Shown: positions 39,974 to 49,071 of the stretch, one piece after another
Layout: every line of letters starts with the position of its first letter
Position numbering within the stretch: position 1 is the stretch's first letter
Source: Craspedostauros australis
Lineage: Eukaryota > Bacillariophyta > Bacillariophyceae > Mastogloiales > Achnanthaceae
Assembly (NCBI GenBank): GCA_026770025.1
Contig: JAMXDE010000005.1
Location: 992,001-1,056,000, forward strand
Direction: 5' to 3'
Length of the DNA stretch: 64,000 nt
The notes under the pieces: model-generated
What the model saw: the letters and a program-made list of their open reading frames with translations, nothing else
What the model was told of the DNA's origin: nothing
Database searches by the model: none
Program-made: the position numbers and the translations under genes

Positions 39974-42520
39974 CTACATCTCTGCTGTGTTGGTATCCTG
40001 CTCTGCTTTGCTGTGATGCTCGTCCTTGCCAACGAACATGGCCACTTCGAATGTGTTCATGGTGGGTGCTGCTTTGGCTTTGCTGTTGTTGTTGCAAGGC
40101 TCAATGATGTCGGCTTTGCTCTTGCTGGGTTGCTTCTTTCTCTTCTCGTCTTTCTTCTGTTGCTCAGCCTCCTCGTTGGCTCTGGTTGTCGCAACGATTT
40201 GCTTCTCCAGCAACGGAATGAGGCTGCTGGTTGTTGGCAGATTCGTTTTCAGGCACTGCAGTCCACTGACAGCCATCACCTTGAGCGCATCATCGTACAT
40301 ACCTTTGATGTCGGGCTTGGCGTATTTGAAGTCAGCTGATTTGCCTTTGTTGTCTGTTGCAGTTGGTTTGTTGGTGGTCGCGCGGGTAGCCTCATCCTCC
40401 TCCAACACGAAGTCCGTGTGAGACACGGTAACGCCGATCTTGTTGCCCTCTTTGTCGAATTCCGTGGACGTTTGTTTCCGCACATTCATGTGCAGTCCCT
40501 TGCGCTCCGTCACAAATTCGTCACCTCCTTTTGCAGCACAAATTGCGTAGGCAATCTGATGGTGGCGAACATACGCGCTAGCCACCTTGTCCAGCTTGAA
40601 TTGTTTCCAACAGGTTCCACAAGCATTCCACAATGCCTCAGTGGTAAGCAATCGGCTTCCATGGTGCTCACCTTGATATGCTGACACGTGTTTTGACATC
40701 GCTGGGAATATCGCATCGTCTTTCACATTCGTGATGGGAGAATTTGGTGGTTGCAATCGTAAGTGCCATCCGCGACTGTCGAACTCCTTGTTGATGAATC
40801 TAAGTAGCTCCGTGTCTCTGTGTGGCCCTGCGCCATCCATCTGGTACCGAATCACCACGTTCTTTCCGGTTTCGGCCTTGATTTTGCTGGCGAGCGAATC
40901 CAGTGCGGGGAGTTCTTTTTCGCGGAAGAATTTCTTGAGGCTGTACTTCGGCTTGGGCTTAACACGATGACCATCTGTTTCCTTGCTGCCCGTGATTTCC
41001 AGTGGTTGGAAGTACAGTTCACCCTTCTTGCGAGAGATTTTCTCGGGATCAGGAAGGTGCTTGTACTTGGTCGGCGAGACCCAAGTTCGCTTGTACGTGG
41101 TCTTCTGCGCTCGGACCATGCGCCCAACACGTTCGAAGTTCACCTTATACGCCTTTCCTCCTTTCGCAAAACAGTTATTTGTTGGGGCAAATGCTGTTGA
41201 TGCAATTGCCATGGTCTTGTCAATGTGACACTTGTGATGCACAGTCTGCTTCACAGGCTTAACTCCCATCTGGGGCACATGTTTCAGATGCATGCGAGCG
41301 ACAATGGAGTAGAACCACTTTTCGTCCATGTGGACAAGGACAACTTGCGTATTCTCAAACAGCTCAGCTGATTCCCAGAACACACAGAAGTCCTGAGCCC
41401 AGATGTCGCGCTTTGCTGTAGTGGTGCCATTGATCAGAGGGAGTATTGTTGTAGAACGGTACTCACTGCCTTCCAATCCCATGACGAATTTGCGAATACA
41501 CTTCGGACCAACGACTTGCGGGTTTCCGCTGCCTGCCAGTTTCCATGCAATTCTGTCCCACGAGATTGCGCCATTGCACCGTCGCAACACATCCTGGAGC
41601 TCAAATTGCAGGAAGGGACCACGCTCCAACCACAAATCAGCCAGCGCTTTTGCGGATGCCAGCTCTTCCAGCGAAGCAGAGGCATAGGCAGAAGCAATTT
41701 CGTCGTTCTTGAACTGTTGCTCTGGATGTCGAAGACGTAGTTGTTTCTCAAAGGCTGCGCGCTGCGTGAAGTACTGTCGTTGCTTGATGGGGCAGGTGAA
41801 GATGCTGCTGCCTGCGTCACTTCGCTTCTTGCATTCGAGCGTCTCCGTTTGGAATTTCACAATGTTGCGCCCCACTGTGGTGCGGTTGATACCCCATGCA
41901 TGGGCGATCAACTCTGCATGTTCAGGAATCCCACCCAAATTGAAATAGAGAACAGTGTAGTTCCGATTGTCTTCTGTGTCAAGGCGCTTGCTAGGATTAC
42001 CAGGCTTAGCAATACTATGCCCTCCATCCTTTCGCAACCATCCTTTTGTTTTCGCGCCTTTCTTCATCTGGTTCGTGAGCTGGGCGATTGCTGTTGCTTT
42101 CTGACGCCGCGAGACCTCGAGAAAAGCGGCGATTTTGGCTTCTTGCGATTCTGTGGTAGTTGGGGATGGTGTGGGGGGCTTAGCCTTGTTGTTGACACGC
42201 GTGGCAGCGACGGAGTGATGCTGGGGAGAAAGGAGGGAAGGCTTAGCAAGGCCTCCAGCAGTGCGAGTCCGTGCGAAGGTAGCGAGGCTGTGTGGTGTGC
42301 ACAGATCCTCGCGAACAACATACATTCGGCTCTGCCCCATCACTGGGGTCACCATGACCATTGCCACCTCTCCTGGTGCAAGAGGCCCATTGCGTTTGAC
42401 TGTAGCGCCGTCCGTGGTCTGCTTCATTGCAAAATCAACATGACATACGCCCAGGTCATGGACCCTGCCGCTTGAGCTCTGGTGGGATGCCACCTTCACA
42501 CAGTCACCAGCGCGCAGCAT
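39974..42520 (-). CDS. Mariner-like transposase of transposon B (848 aa)
   Basis: An uninterrupted frame from ATG (42520) to TAG. An HTH-like segment lies near residues 190-235 (EHAELIAHAWGINRTTVGRNIVKF). The catalytic core has VHMDEKWFY (first Asp near 400), YQMDGAGPHRD (second Asp near 562) and LQPPNSPITNVKDDAIFPAMS (third Asp about 39-40 residues later). DEKWFY, GPHR and QPPNSP...NVxD are hallmarks of plant-type Tc1/mariner (DD39D-like) transposases, which cut and paste at TA dinucleotides. An extra ~180-residue K/E-rich C-terminus follows; the length is about twice the usual mariner size. All three acidic residues are intact, so it may be active. It lies inside TIRs with a TA duplication, as expected. 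Confidence 0.9.
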   Translation of the reverse strand: MLRAGDCVKVASHQSSSGRVHDLGVCHVDFAMKQTTDGATVKRNGPLAPGEVAMVMVTPVMGQSRMYVVREDLCTPHSLATFARTRTAGGLAKPSLLSPQHHSVAATRVNNKAKPPTPSPTTTESQEAKIAAFLEVSRRQKATAIAQLTNQMKKGAKTKGWLRKDGGHSIAKPGNPSKRLDTEDNRNYTVLYFNLGGIPEHAELIAHAWGINRTTVGRNIVKFQTETLECKKRSDAGSSIFTCPIKQRQYFTQRAAFEKQLRLRHPEQQFKNDEIASAYASASLEELASAKALADLWLERGPFLQFELQDVLRRCNGAISWDRIAWKLAGSGNPQVVGPKCIRKFVMGLEGSEYRSTTILPLINGTTTAKRDIWAQDFCVFWESAELFENTQVVLVHMDEKWFYSIVARMHLKHVPQMGVKPVKQTVHHKCHIDKTMAIASTAFAPTNNCFAKGGKAYKVNFERVGRMVRAQKTTYKRTWVSPTKYKHLPDPEKISRKKGELYFQPLEITGSKETDGHRVKPKPKYSLKKFFREKELPALDSLASKIKAETGKNVVIRYQMDGAGPHRDTELLRFINKEFDSRGWHLRLQPPNSPITNVKDDAIFPAMSKHVSAYQGEHHGSRLLTTEALWNACGTCWKQFKLDKVASAYVRHHQIAYAICAAKGGDEFVTERKGLHMNVRKQTSTEFDKEGNKIGVTVSHTDFVLEEDEATRATTNKPTATDNKGKSADFKYAKPDIKGMYDDALKVMAVSGLQCLKTNLPTTSSLIPLLEKQIVATTRANEEAEQQKKDEKRKKQPSKSKADIIEPCNNNSKAKAAPTMNTFEVAMFVGKDEHHSKAEQDTNTAEM

Positions 42521-42787
42521 GCTTGCGAGGTGAAGAGTTCAGTGGTTGCGGGATGATACAACTACGTCCAATGTTGGTGAAGGTTGATAGAACTGTGTTA
42601 TTGTGTGTGCTTGTTTGAAGTGATGGTTTACAAAGTTAAGTTTGTTGAGATTATGAGCTCATCAATAAGAGCTCATCATCTTCCTGTTTTCTACTTCTTG
42701 GCTCCACTAATGGTGCTATTCACCATTGTCCATCGTGTTGTAACCATGCCAAACTTCTGGTTACTCCTGCTAATTAGTGTATCTGTG

Positions 42788-42817
42788 TCCAAACATGTGC
42801 AATGACACATGTTTGGA
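42788..42817. other. Perfect 12-bp hairpin upstream of transposase
   Basis: TCCAAACATGTG and CACATGTTTGGA flank the loop CAATGA. It lies about 270 bp upstream of the transposase start and could be a protein-binding dyad or a transcript structure. Confidence 0.6.
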
Positions 42818-43106
42818 GGTCTAATAGAGTCTCTTTGATCCTCTTGGATCATCTTCCTAATTTTGTCTTGGGTCTGAAACCCGCATCACATTTTCCGAAT
42901 TCTATCGAGTAGTTTTCTTGGATCTTTCGAAACGAAGTGTGACTGACACAAAGGACTCAAAACTCGAACAACGATTGGATTGATTCAGCACACATGGTCT
43001 AACAACAAGGGAACTCATGGTGAATACTAGCTGTGTGTCAATAGAGGTTGCAAGCTGATTGTACGAGATTGGCTGGTCGCGACGCACACCAGGCACACAA
43101 GGAGAA

Positions 43107-43138
43107 CAGCACAGCACAGCACAGCACAGCACAGCACC
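43107..43138. repeat. (CAGCA)n microsatellite
   Basis: About six CAGCA units inside transposon B. Confidence 0.85.
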
Positions 43139-43631
43139 AGTCATTGACGCGCAGCACGGCGCAGCGCACCACAGAACGGCATGAACAACACAGGAGGATG
43201 GTCACAAGGTGCCTTGTACCATCCACTCTTTCCTTTGTGGGAAGGTCACAGTCATTCTACATTCTGTGTAAGCTATGACTACAAGCAGCAGAGAATCAAC
43301 AGCAGCTCGTCGCAGATGCGCAATGTTTCCGTTGTCCATTTTGTGAGGAGGATTTTGTGCCTTCGCTGTGTCGTTGTGGAATGGAGGTGCAATTCGGGAC
43401 TCGCAAAGTGTTCTCATTGATGGGCGCATTTGGTAGAATTGTGATTAATCTCCATGGCCCCCAACAGCAAAAACTGTTTGAGAACACCAAACACAACACA
43501 ACAACACGACAATGGAGAAACACAACAAAACTCCACAAGCGCTGTCGAATGGCATCGACGGCACTGCCACAACCAGCGGTCCAGTGCAAGATCTGAGGGC
43601 ATAGGCGGAACCGCCATGGAAAGTTTGGTGG

Positions 43632-44196
43632 ATGAGCGAGAGCGGGATGTCATCTTGGCTTATTTGGGGCCGTGGCAGGCCCACGCGCACACGGCACGAT
43701 TCGGAGGAAAATATGCTCATTGGATATGGTCTCTGCCTGGAATGCACAGGCCATTCCAACGACCATGGATGGGCAAGACGTATCCAAGAGGATACGGTGA
43801 AGATGCACACGAAGTTTGAGGGTCGGGGGTGGCCTGGAAGGTGCCCTCCGCAAGAAACAAGTGGCGGGCAAGAGTTTTTTGGCGGGTGGCGGCGGACACA
43901 TCACGTGACTTCGCTGGTGATGGGTGCCATTGAAAAGTCACCCATATCGCCAAACCACCCATTCAAGATGTGTTAGGAATCAACTCAAGATGGCCATGGC
44001 GAAGTATCCTGCGCAGATACGGTCTGGAAGAGGCTGCAGCCTGGGATGCACACGAAAGGGATTTTTTTGGGTGTCGGAAAAACATCATGACGGCATCATC
44101 ACATGGAGGTGCACCTTTGGAGGTATGAGCGCCCCACCCATTCTGAACACATCAGTGTGTCGCCAGAGAATGTGGGAACGCATGAGGGGCATGTGA
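43632..44196 (+). pseudogene. Degenerate ORF of the module shared with transposon A
   Basis: The frames at 43632-43976 and 43924-44196 match the equivalent region of transposon A (5627-6328) at the protein level. Shared patterns are LIWGRGRP, YGLCLEC, GWAR, TKFEGRG, RCP and GGQEF, then HSRCVRNQLKM, SGRGC, DGIITWRCT and MWE. A frame change separates the two parts, as in A. Cys/His spacing (YGLCLECTGH; WRCT) suggests a former zinc-binding protein. The family is unknown. Confidence 0.4.
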
Positions 44197-44207
44197 AGGA
44201 GCTGCAA

Positions 44208-44233
44208 GGATCGTATCGACGAGATACGGATCC
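44208..44233. other. Hairpin in shared transposon module
   Basis: GGATCGTATC, loop GACGA, then GATACGGATCC form a near-perfect stem at the same place as the 9-bp hairpin in transposon A (6347-6367), though the stem sequences differ. Confidence 0.4.
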
Positions 44234-44695
44234 AAATCCGAACGGCATCCGTGTCGGAATCGGGTGTTCGAAAATTCTGCGTTTCAGTGCAGGGACAGTT
44301 TGGAGTATGAGATGCGGCTATCTGCGCAGGATCTTCATGGAGTGGATAGATGGGGGGTATCCGGAGCCAGTGTGGTGCGCAGATTGTGAAAATGCCAGGG
44401 ATGATAATGATGATCATGGGTGCTGAAGGTAGGGCAGCATGGTGCCATCGAGAATTTTTTGCACCCACCACCTGACAGACAGCAAGCCAAAACGACATTA
44501 AAAATAAAGTTCATACAAATTTAACTAAGATATTCAGAATAAACGATAGCCAAGCGTCCGAATGAACTGTCTAGTTTTAATTTTAAATGGTGCGTTGTTG
44601 AGATATAACATCATAAGCAGTTGTTTGGATGGTTTTGGGTGTGCTCTAATTTAGTCTACTTTATCACGACTCATCACGAGTAAAACTCAAAAAAC

Positions 44696-44745
44696 ACTCC
44701 ACAACTAGTGTTATCGTGAGTGCATCAACTGCGACCTGGAGGTCG
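44696..44745 (-). repeat. Right terminal inverted repeat of transposon B
   Basis: Inverted copy of 35170-35219 with one difference, followed by TA. Confidence 0.92.
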
Positions 44746-44747
44746 TA

Positions 44748-45042
44748 CTTTGAATAGAATACAGTGAAATAGAGCATTCTATTATACTTTCTATTCATCC
44801 TCATGCTCATAATCGCTATCGCTCGGCACTACATACAAGTCGGAAGCAATTCGCAACAGAAAGAATTCTCGTGCTGAAGCAGAGTCAGAAAGAGAGCAGA
44901 GTACTCTACTCTACTATCCTCCACTCAACTGTACTCTACCATACAGTGAGATCCAACCAGCGAAGGGAAAGGACGGAATTCGGAGGCAACGAGGTGTCTG
45001 AGACCACAACATAACGCTGGAGGCAACCGCAGCAAGAGCAAC
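44748..45042. promoter_or_regulatory. Upstream region of the 991-aa gene
   Basis: The 295 bp between transposon B and the ATG of the 991-aa gene. It contains CTCTA repeats (about 44902-44918 and 44930-44938) and ends in an ACAACATAACG-type leader. Transposon B now sits immediately behind this promoter. Confidence 0.4.
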
Positions 45043-48018
45043 ATGTCTTCACGCAGCCGGCATTCTCGCCCGAAACGAAGCAGGAGAAAGGCAGATGAGC
45101 CGCAACCGCTGGGCCCCCCACGAACTGTGAAGGATCTGTGCGAACGGGCCTGCCTTCCCATCGATCTGGTGCTGGAATCATCCGCGGAAGATTGGCGCAA
45201 GATCTCGATGGAGATCTTCGGCAATGACATCGTTGAGCACGCCAGACTGTCCCTCGATCGCGCGAATCTGAAGAGGCAGCGGCGAGAGGCGGGAACCCAC
45301 AATAGCGCGCACAGCAGCAAAAAACGTGCGAGCAGCCATCGCAGCCGACATGAGCGTATCAGGAAAGTTGATGTCAACGAGTGTGCCGATGATGGCACTG
45401 ACGGTGGTTGCGACAGTGACAGCGTCCAAATTGTGGAGCCTCCACCTTCTGTAGATGAGTGCGCACGCAAGCCCATGCAGGATGCAGACGTAGAACCAGG
45501 ACATGGTCCGCGTCCACTCGAAGCCACCAGTTCCAGACCATCTGCGGAATCCGATTCGGATATCGAAGTATGGTGCCCTAACGATCAAGATCTTGAGAAT
45601 GACATCAATTACGAGGGCGCCAGTTTCGACGATGTACCGACCTGCAGTCACAGGAAGAAGCGTCGGTTGGCGGCTCGTCATCCCGAGCCACGATGTGCAC
45701 GATCGAGAATCAAGGCGAGGAAAGCCCGGCGAATCAAGGTGAAACGAAGCAGACCATCTCGTTCCTCCCATTGCGAACCTGCGATTGTTCAATTGTCAGC
45801 GACGTCACTATCAACTGGTAGTGCTGTTGCCGTTGGTATTGCTGCTGCAAGGAAGTCGCAGCCAAGACTCCACACAATGATCCAGGCATCCCCAACACGA
45901 GGGGTTCCAATCGAAGCGCAACCGCCGACGCATGTCCCTTCCATGGACATGTCGCCGCAGGCTCTTCGAGACTTGCAGCCCGAACGCCGAGACGAACGCC
46001 CCCCTAAGTCTCAGCCAAGTTCACGACCTGGTGTCTCCGAACACCTTGACGGAGTTGCAAGCGCAACTCATACAAAACGCGAAAAGACCATAGAACCATG
46101 CGAGAAAAAGACTCCTGCTGCCAACACTGCCTTCTGTGTCACCAATGATCTCGATTCAATCCCCATCCAAATCGAACAGCCCGCGATAACAGTACCAATA
46201 GAGTATAATCGCCACGGACTGCACAAGGCAAAACATTCCAAGGAAGCACGTGCATCGAAACGAAAGAGAGAACCAACGGAGTTTTATTTCGACCAGATCT
46301 GGAAGACACAACGGACCACGCTCTCACCACCCGCAAAAGGACGCCGGCGGATGGGGGAGTGCGAGGTGCAACGCATCAATTGGCAACCCGATGTTTTCGT
46401 GCAACGAGTGTTGCGACGATTGCCTCCGCGTCACAAAACAATGGAAAAATCAGTCTTGAGCACGTGCATGAAATCAGTGCCGGACAATCTATTCGGGGAC
46501 ACGGTGTGGAAGTTGCTCTGCACACGGTATGGCTGGGGTAGCGTGCGCCGTAGTGCTGGACGTGTCGAATATTACGAAAATGTTGCAGTCAACAAAGGAC
46601 TCTTCGAGTCGCGTACGGAAGTACTGCACAGTATGCTCACGTCGGCCAAGTGGCAACGATGCATCGACATCCAAGCTGCAACGGCACTTGTGCTATGTGA
46701 TATCTCGAAAATGATGGAGGGGGTGACATCGACCACTGTAAACGATGCCATTCGCATGTCCAACATCGAGTCAATGGATCGCCCAGTTCTGGGTGGTTCT
46801 GACGAAGGCTGTTTTGCTTACTTCCGCATCAAGGGACAGTGTATTCCAACGAAGAAGAGGGATCGGCTGGTCACCGATCAAGGCTGGTTAACGTTTGAAC
46901 ATTCGCAAGGAATGTCACCCAATCGAAAAGGAAGAGGGGAACGCCGGCGCATCATTGGGCTTTACAAATACAGCGACATCGATCAAGCGCGGCCAGCTGG
47001 AATTGCTGCAAACACAACAGCATCCACCACGGTTGTGACCACACCAACAACTTGGCCAGCACAAGTGCCAGCGCGCAATGACACGCCAGCAGCAGCAAAA
47101 TCGCCAGTGCCCGCAAATCAGCAAATAGCGACGAAACCCCCGACACCAACAACAAAGGCAGTGCCCCATCCACCAAATGCGGACCAAGCTTGGAGGGAGG
47201 CGATGGGCCAATTTCAAGCTTCAAACCAGACATATTCGCAGATCCAGGCAAGCATTCCACCGGGCAAAACTGACACTCGTGGCCGGTCGCCAGGAGGTTA
47301 CAACACTCTCGCTCCACGCAATCACACAAGCGAGGCCCTCGTCGCACTATCCAGACTGCAAACCGTGCCGCAGAATGCTGCAGCAATCGACGCAACGAGC
47401 GCGGCAGGTCTTCAATCCCACATGAGGGCACTGTGCTCCAGCATCCAAGGTATCGTCGACAGTGTCAACCGAGGTGGACTCTCAACGAACGCTTATGGAA
47501 CAGGAGGAAGACAGGAGTTTTTTCAAGCCGACGCGGCTGGTGGTCATACTGCCACACATCATCAAACGAACCTGATGGCCCCATGGTTGGGTTTGCAAGG
47601 CGGAATTAACACTGCCAACCCTCCTGGACCGTCGATGGTTATGAATGGCCTGGGTCAAACGCAAAACATGCTCCAAGCCAATGCTGCAAACGGTTCCAAT
47701 GGTGCGTACCAAGCCGGCATGATGTCCCAATTGTCAAGACTCCAAGGCGGAGTCAATAATGACAACTCGGTTCAAACACTGGCAGCAATGAACAGCTTGG
47801 TGGCAAACCATCAGACTTCGCAACGTCATACTGCAAACGGTTACACTGGTGCGTACTCTCCAGCCGCCATGATGGCCCAATCCTTGCAATTGCAAAATAA
47901 AGTCAACGGTGCCAACTTGGTTGGACCATTGTTGGCCATGAACACTGGGAAGGCAAGGCAAGGCACGTCTCAAGCGAGCTTCTTTGGCGGTCAGGGACTC
48001 CCATTCGAATTCAGATAA
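45043..48018 (+). CDS. Unknown basic, Q/N-rich protein with C-terminal repeats (991 aa)
   Basis: From ATG to TAA, no intron. The N-terminus is very basic (SRSRHSRPKRSRRK), with further Arg/Lys clusters near 205-245, so nuclear location is likely. Residues of about 405-650 look folded: FYFDQIWKTQRTTL, DTVWKLLCTRYGWGSVRRSAGRVEYYENV and VLHSMLTSAKW, followed by IKGQCIPTKKRDRLVTDQGWLTFEHS. The W-x-x-L...GW...YY pattern is reminiscent of an unnamed domain in stramenopile proteins, which I cannot assign. Residues of about 660-990 are Ala/Gln/Asn/Thr-rich. They include units of ~49 residues (core LQGGVNxxNS) encoded by a ~147-bp tandem repeat. A fourth unit lies just past the stop in another frame, so the C-terminus was shortened by a frameshift. 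Confidence 0.7.
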   Translation: MSSRSRHSRPKRSRRKADEPQPLGPPRTVKDLCERACLPIDLVLESSAEDWRKISMEIFGNDIVEHARLSLDRANLKRQRREAGTHNSAHSSKKRASSHRSRHERIRKVDVNECADDGTDGGCDSDSVQIVEPPPSVDECARKPMQDADVEPGHGPRPLEATSSRPSAESDSDIEVWCPNDQDLENDINYEGASFDDVPTCSHRKKRRLAARHPEPRCARSRIKARKARRIKVKRSRPSRSSHCEPAIVQLSATSLSTGSAVAVGIAAARKSQPRLHTMIQASPTRGVPIEAQPPTHVPSMDMSPQALRDLQPERRDERPPKSQPSSRPGVSEHLDGVASATHTKREKTIEPCEKKTPAANTAFCVTNDLDSIPIQIEQPAITVPIEYNRHGLHKAKHSKEARASKRKREPTEFYFDQIWKTQRTTLSPPAKGRRRMGECEVQRINWQPDVFVQRVLRRLPPRHKTMEKSVLSTCMKSVPDNLFGDTVWKLLCTRYGWGSVRRSAGRVEYYENVAVNKGLFESRTEVLHSMLTSAKWQRCIDIQAATALVLCDISKMMEGVTSTTVNDAIRMSNIESMDRPVLGGSDEGCFAYFRIKGQCIPTKKRDRLVTDQGWLTFEHSQGMSPNRKGRGERRRIIGLYKYSDIDQARPAGIAANTTASTTVVTTPTTWPAQVPARNDTPAAAKSPVPANQQIATKPPTPTTKAVPHPPNADQAWREAMGQFQASNQTYSQIQASIPPGKTDTRGRSPGGYNTLAPRNHTSEALVALSRLQTVPQNAAAIDATSAAGLQSHMRALCSSIQGIVDSVNRGGLSTNAYGTGGRQEFFQADAAGGHTATHHQTNLMAPWLGLQGGINTANPPGPSMVMNGLGQTQNMLQANAANGSNGAYQAGMMSQLSRLQGGVNNDNSVQTLAAMNSLVANHQTSQRHTANGYTGAYSPAAMMAQSLQLQNKVNGANLVGPLLAMNTGKARQGTSQASFFGGQGLPFEFR

Positions 48019-48164
48019 TGGCTCAAACCTCGGGATTTCAAGGCGGAGTCAACACTGCAAACTCCGCTGGAGAGTCGTTGGCTGGGAACGGCACAAGAGC
48101 AAATCAATGGACCATGCACTCTTACGCCAAAAATTGTGAACCATCGCACAACGCTCACGCTGGT
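47575..48164 (+). repeat. Coding ~147-bp tandem repeats, last copy out of frame
   Basis: Four units begin with ATGGCC/ATGTCC-like words at 47575, 47722, 47872 and 48018, each followed by TTGCAAGGCGGA(G/A)T(C/T)AA-like sequence. Spacings are 147, 150 and 146 bp. The last is not a multiple of three, so unit four is out of frame and the stop at 48016 precedes it. Confidence 0.75.
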
Positions 48165-48636
48165 CACGAAGAGTTGAAATGCAGAAAGCAGCCGGAAAGA
48201 GAAGAAGCTCTGCAGGATCCATACACAACCAACCGGGCTGCAGAGGTATCCACTTCCTCTATGTATTATCAATGTAAGTGTTATATCTTTCTATTTGTAT
48301 ATCTTTTTATCTGAAATGCATCGCCGTGCCTTGGTTTGTACTGCTCGTAGAGTATGAGCATCGTCTGTGCTGCTGGCGGCCGTGATGTTGCCTGATTGAA
48401 GAATTGGCCTCATGGTGCGACGTGGAACCCCTCCTCCTCGTCTCTCTCGTCATCGAATTGCTCGCACGATTGAGCAGTGAACGACAGCATTCATTCCGCC
48501 ATGTGGTGGAAATGAAGCTGCGTGGAATCTATCCACGACGGCGATGGCATGGGCATGTCGAGTGCCAATGTGGACGGTGCCCCCATTTCATGTATGGCCC
48601 GAGTATGTATGTTTGTATGTAGGGGACTGGAGGTTA
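48019..48636. other. Spacer downstream of the 991-aa gene
   Basis: A 618-bp region. The first ~300 bp continue the fourth repeat as an open frame (48018-48314) that once extended the 991-aa protein. The rest has no supported feature. Confidence 0.5.
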
Positions 48637-49071
48637 TCAGTCAGATTTTCGCGAGGGCATGAGGTTCCTGCTGTTGATGAGATCCTTCCCATTGTGACGA
48701 TCGTGCATGTCCTGCGCGAACTGCTCCATGTCGTTCATAACCTGAATGCATGTTTGCGTCTGCATGTGGTAATTCACGTGCGCTTCACATTGCGAGCATG
48801 TACATTCAGTGTTGTTTTCAGTGTTGATTGAAGAAACCGAGCACGTGCACGTCATGGGAGTTTGCTGAGATGCTGTCTCATGGTCGTCTCCGTGGGAGGC
48901 ATCGGCCGCCATGGCGTCCGTTGCCGATGCCGTTGATGCTTTGCGTCGTGTCATCTTTGACAGGAAGGACCTTCGCTTTGGTTCCGATGAGGATTTGGAT
49001 TTTGGTGTGGAGAGCCTGGAGAGGGCGATTGCGATGTTCAAGCTCGCTGATCCCATCTTGATGAGTTGCAT
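48637..49071 (-). CDS. Small Ser/Thr-rich protein with Cys cluster (144 aa, or 139)
   Basis: From ATG (49071) to TGA. A second in-frame ATG at 49056 gives MGSASLNIA, which resembles an N-myristoylation signal; that start may be the real one. Residues of about 25-70 are basic then Ser/Thr/Ala-rich. A Cys cluster follows (TCTCSVSS...ECTCSQCEAH, about residues 74-96), then a Met/His-rich helix (VMNDMEQFAQDMHDRH). The C-x-C...C-x-C-x-x-C pattern may bind a metal. No family recognised. Codon composition and lack of stops favour a real gene, but it is short and unsupported by homology. Confidence 0.5.
   Translation of the reverse strand: MQLIKMGSASLNIAIALSRLSTPKSKSSSEPKRRSFLSKMTRRKASTASATDAMAADASHGDDHETASQQTPMTCTCSVSSINTENNTECTCSQCEAHVNYHMQTQTCIQVMNDMEQFAQDMHDRHNGKDLINSRNLMPSRKSD

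Larger units (their letters stand above)
42521..43440. other. Upstream region of the transposon B transposase
   Basis: Non-coding interior of transposon B. It contains a direct repeat (GAGCTCATCAATAAGAGCTC near 42655-42675), a perfect hairpin at 42788-42817 and a CAGCA microsatellite (43107-43138). The transposase promoter should lie here. Confidence 0.45.
35170..44745. mobile_element. Tc1/mariner-type transposon B (9.6 kb) with passenger gene
   Basis: A 50-bp terminal inverted repeat (35170-35219 and 44696-44745, one mismatch) starts C(T/G)ACCTCCAGGTCGCAG. A TA dinucleotide flanks both ends (35168-35169, 44746-44747), the expected Tc1/mariner duplication. Within it lie a broken Cys-rich secreted-protein gene (35924-38646), a plant-mariner-like transposase (39974-42520, minus) and a degenerate module (43632-44196) shared with transposon A. 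At 9.6 kb it is far larger than usual mariner elements (1.3-5 kb), the extra length being the passenger gene and flanking DNA. Near-identical TIRs suggest recent insertion of the whole unit. Confidence 0.82.
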
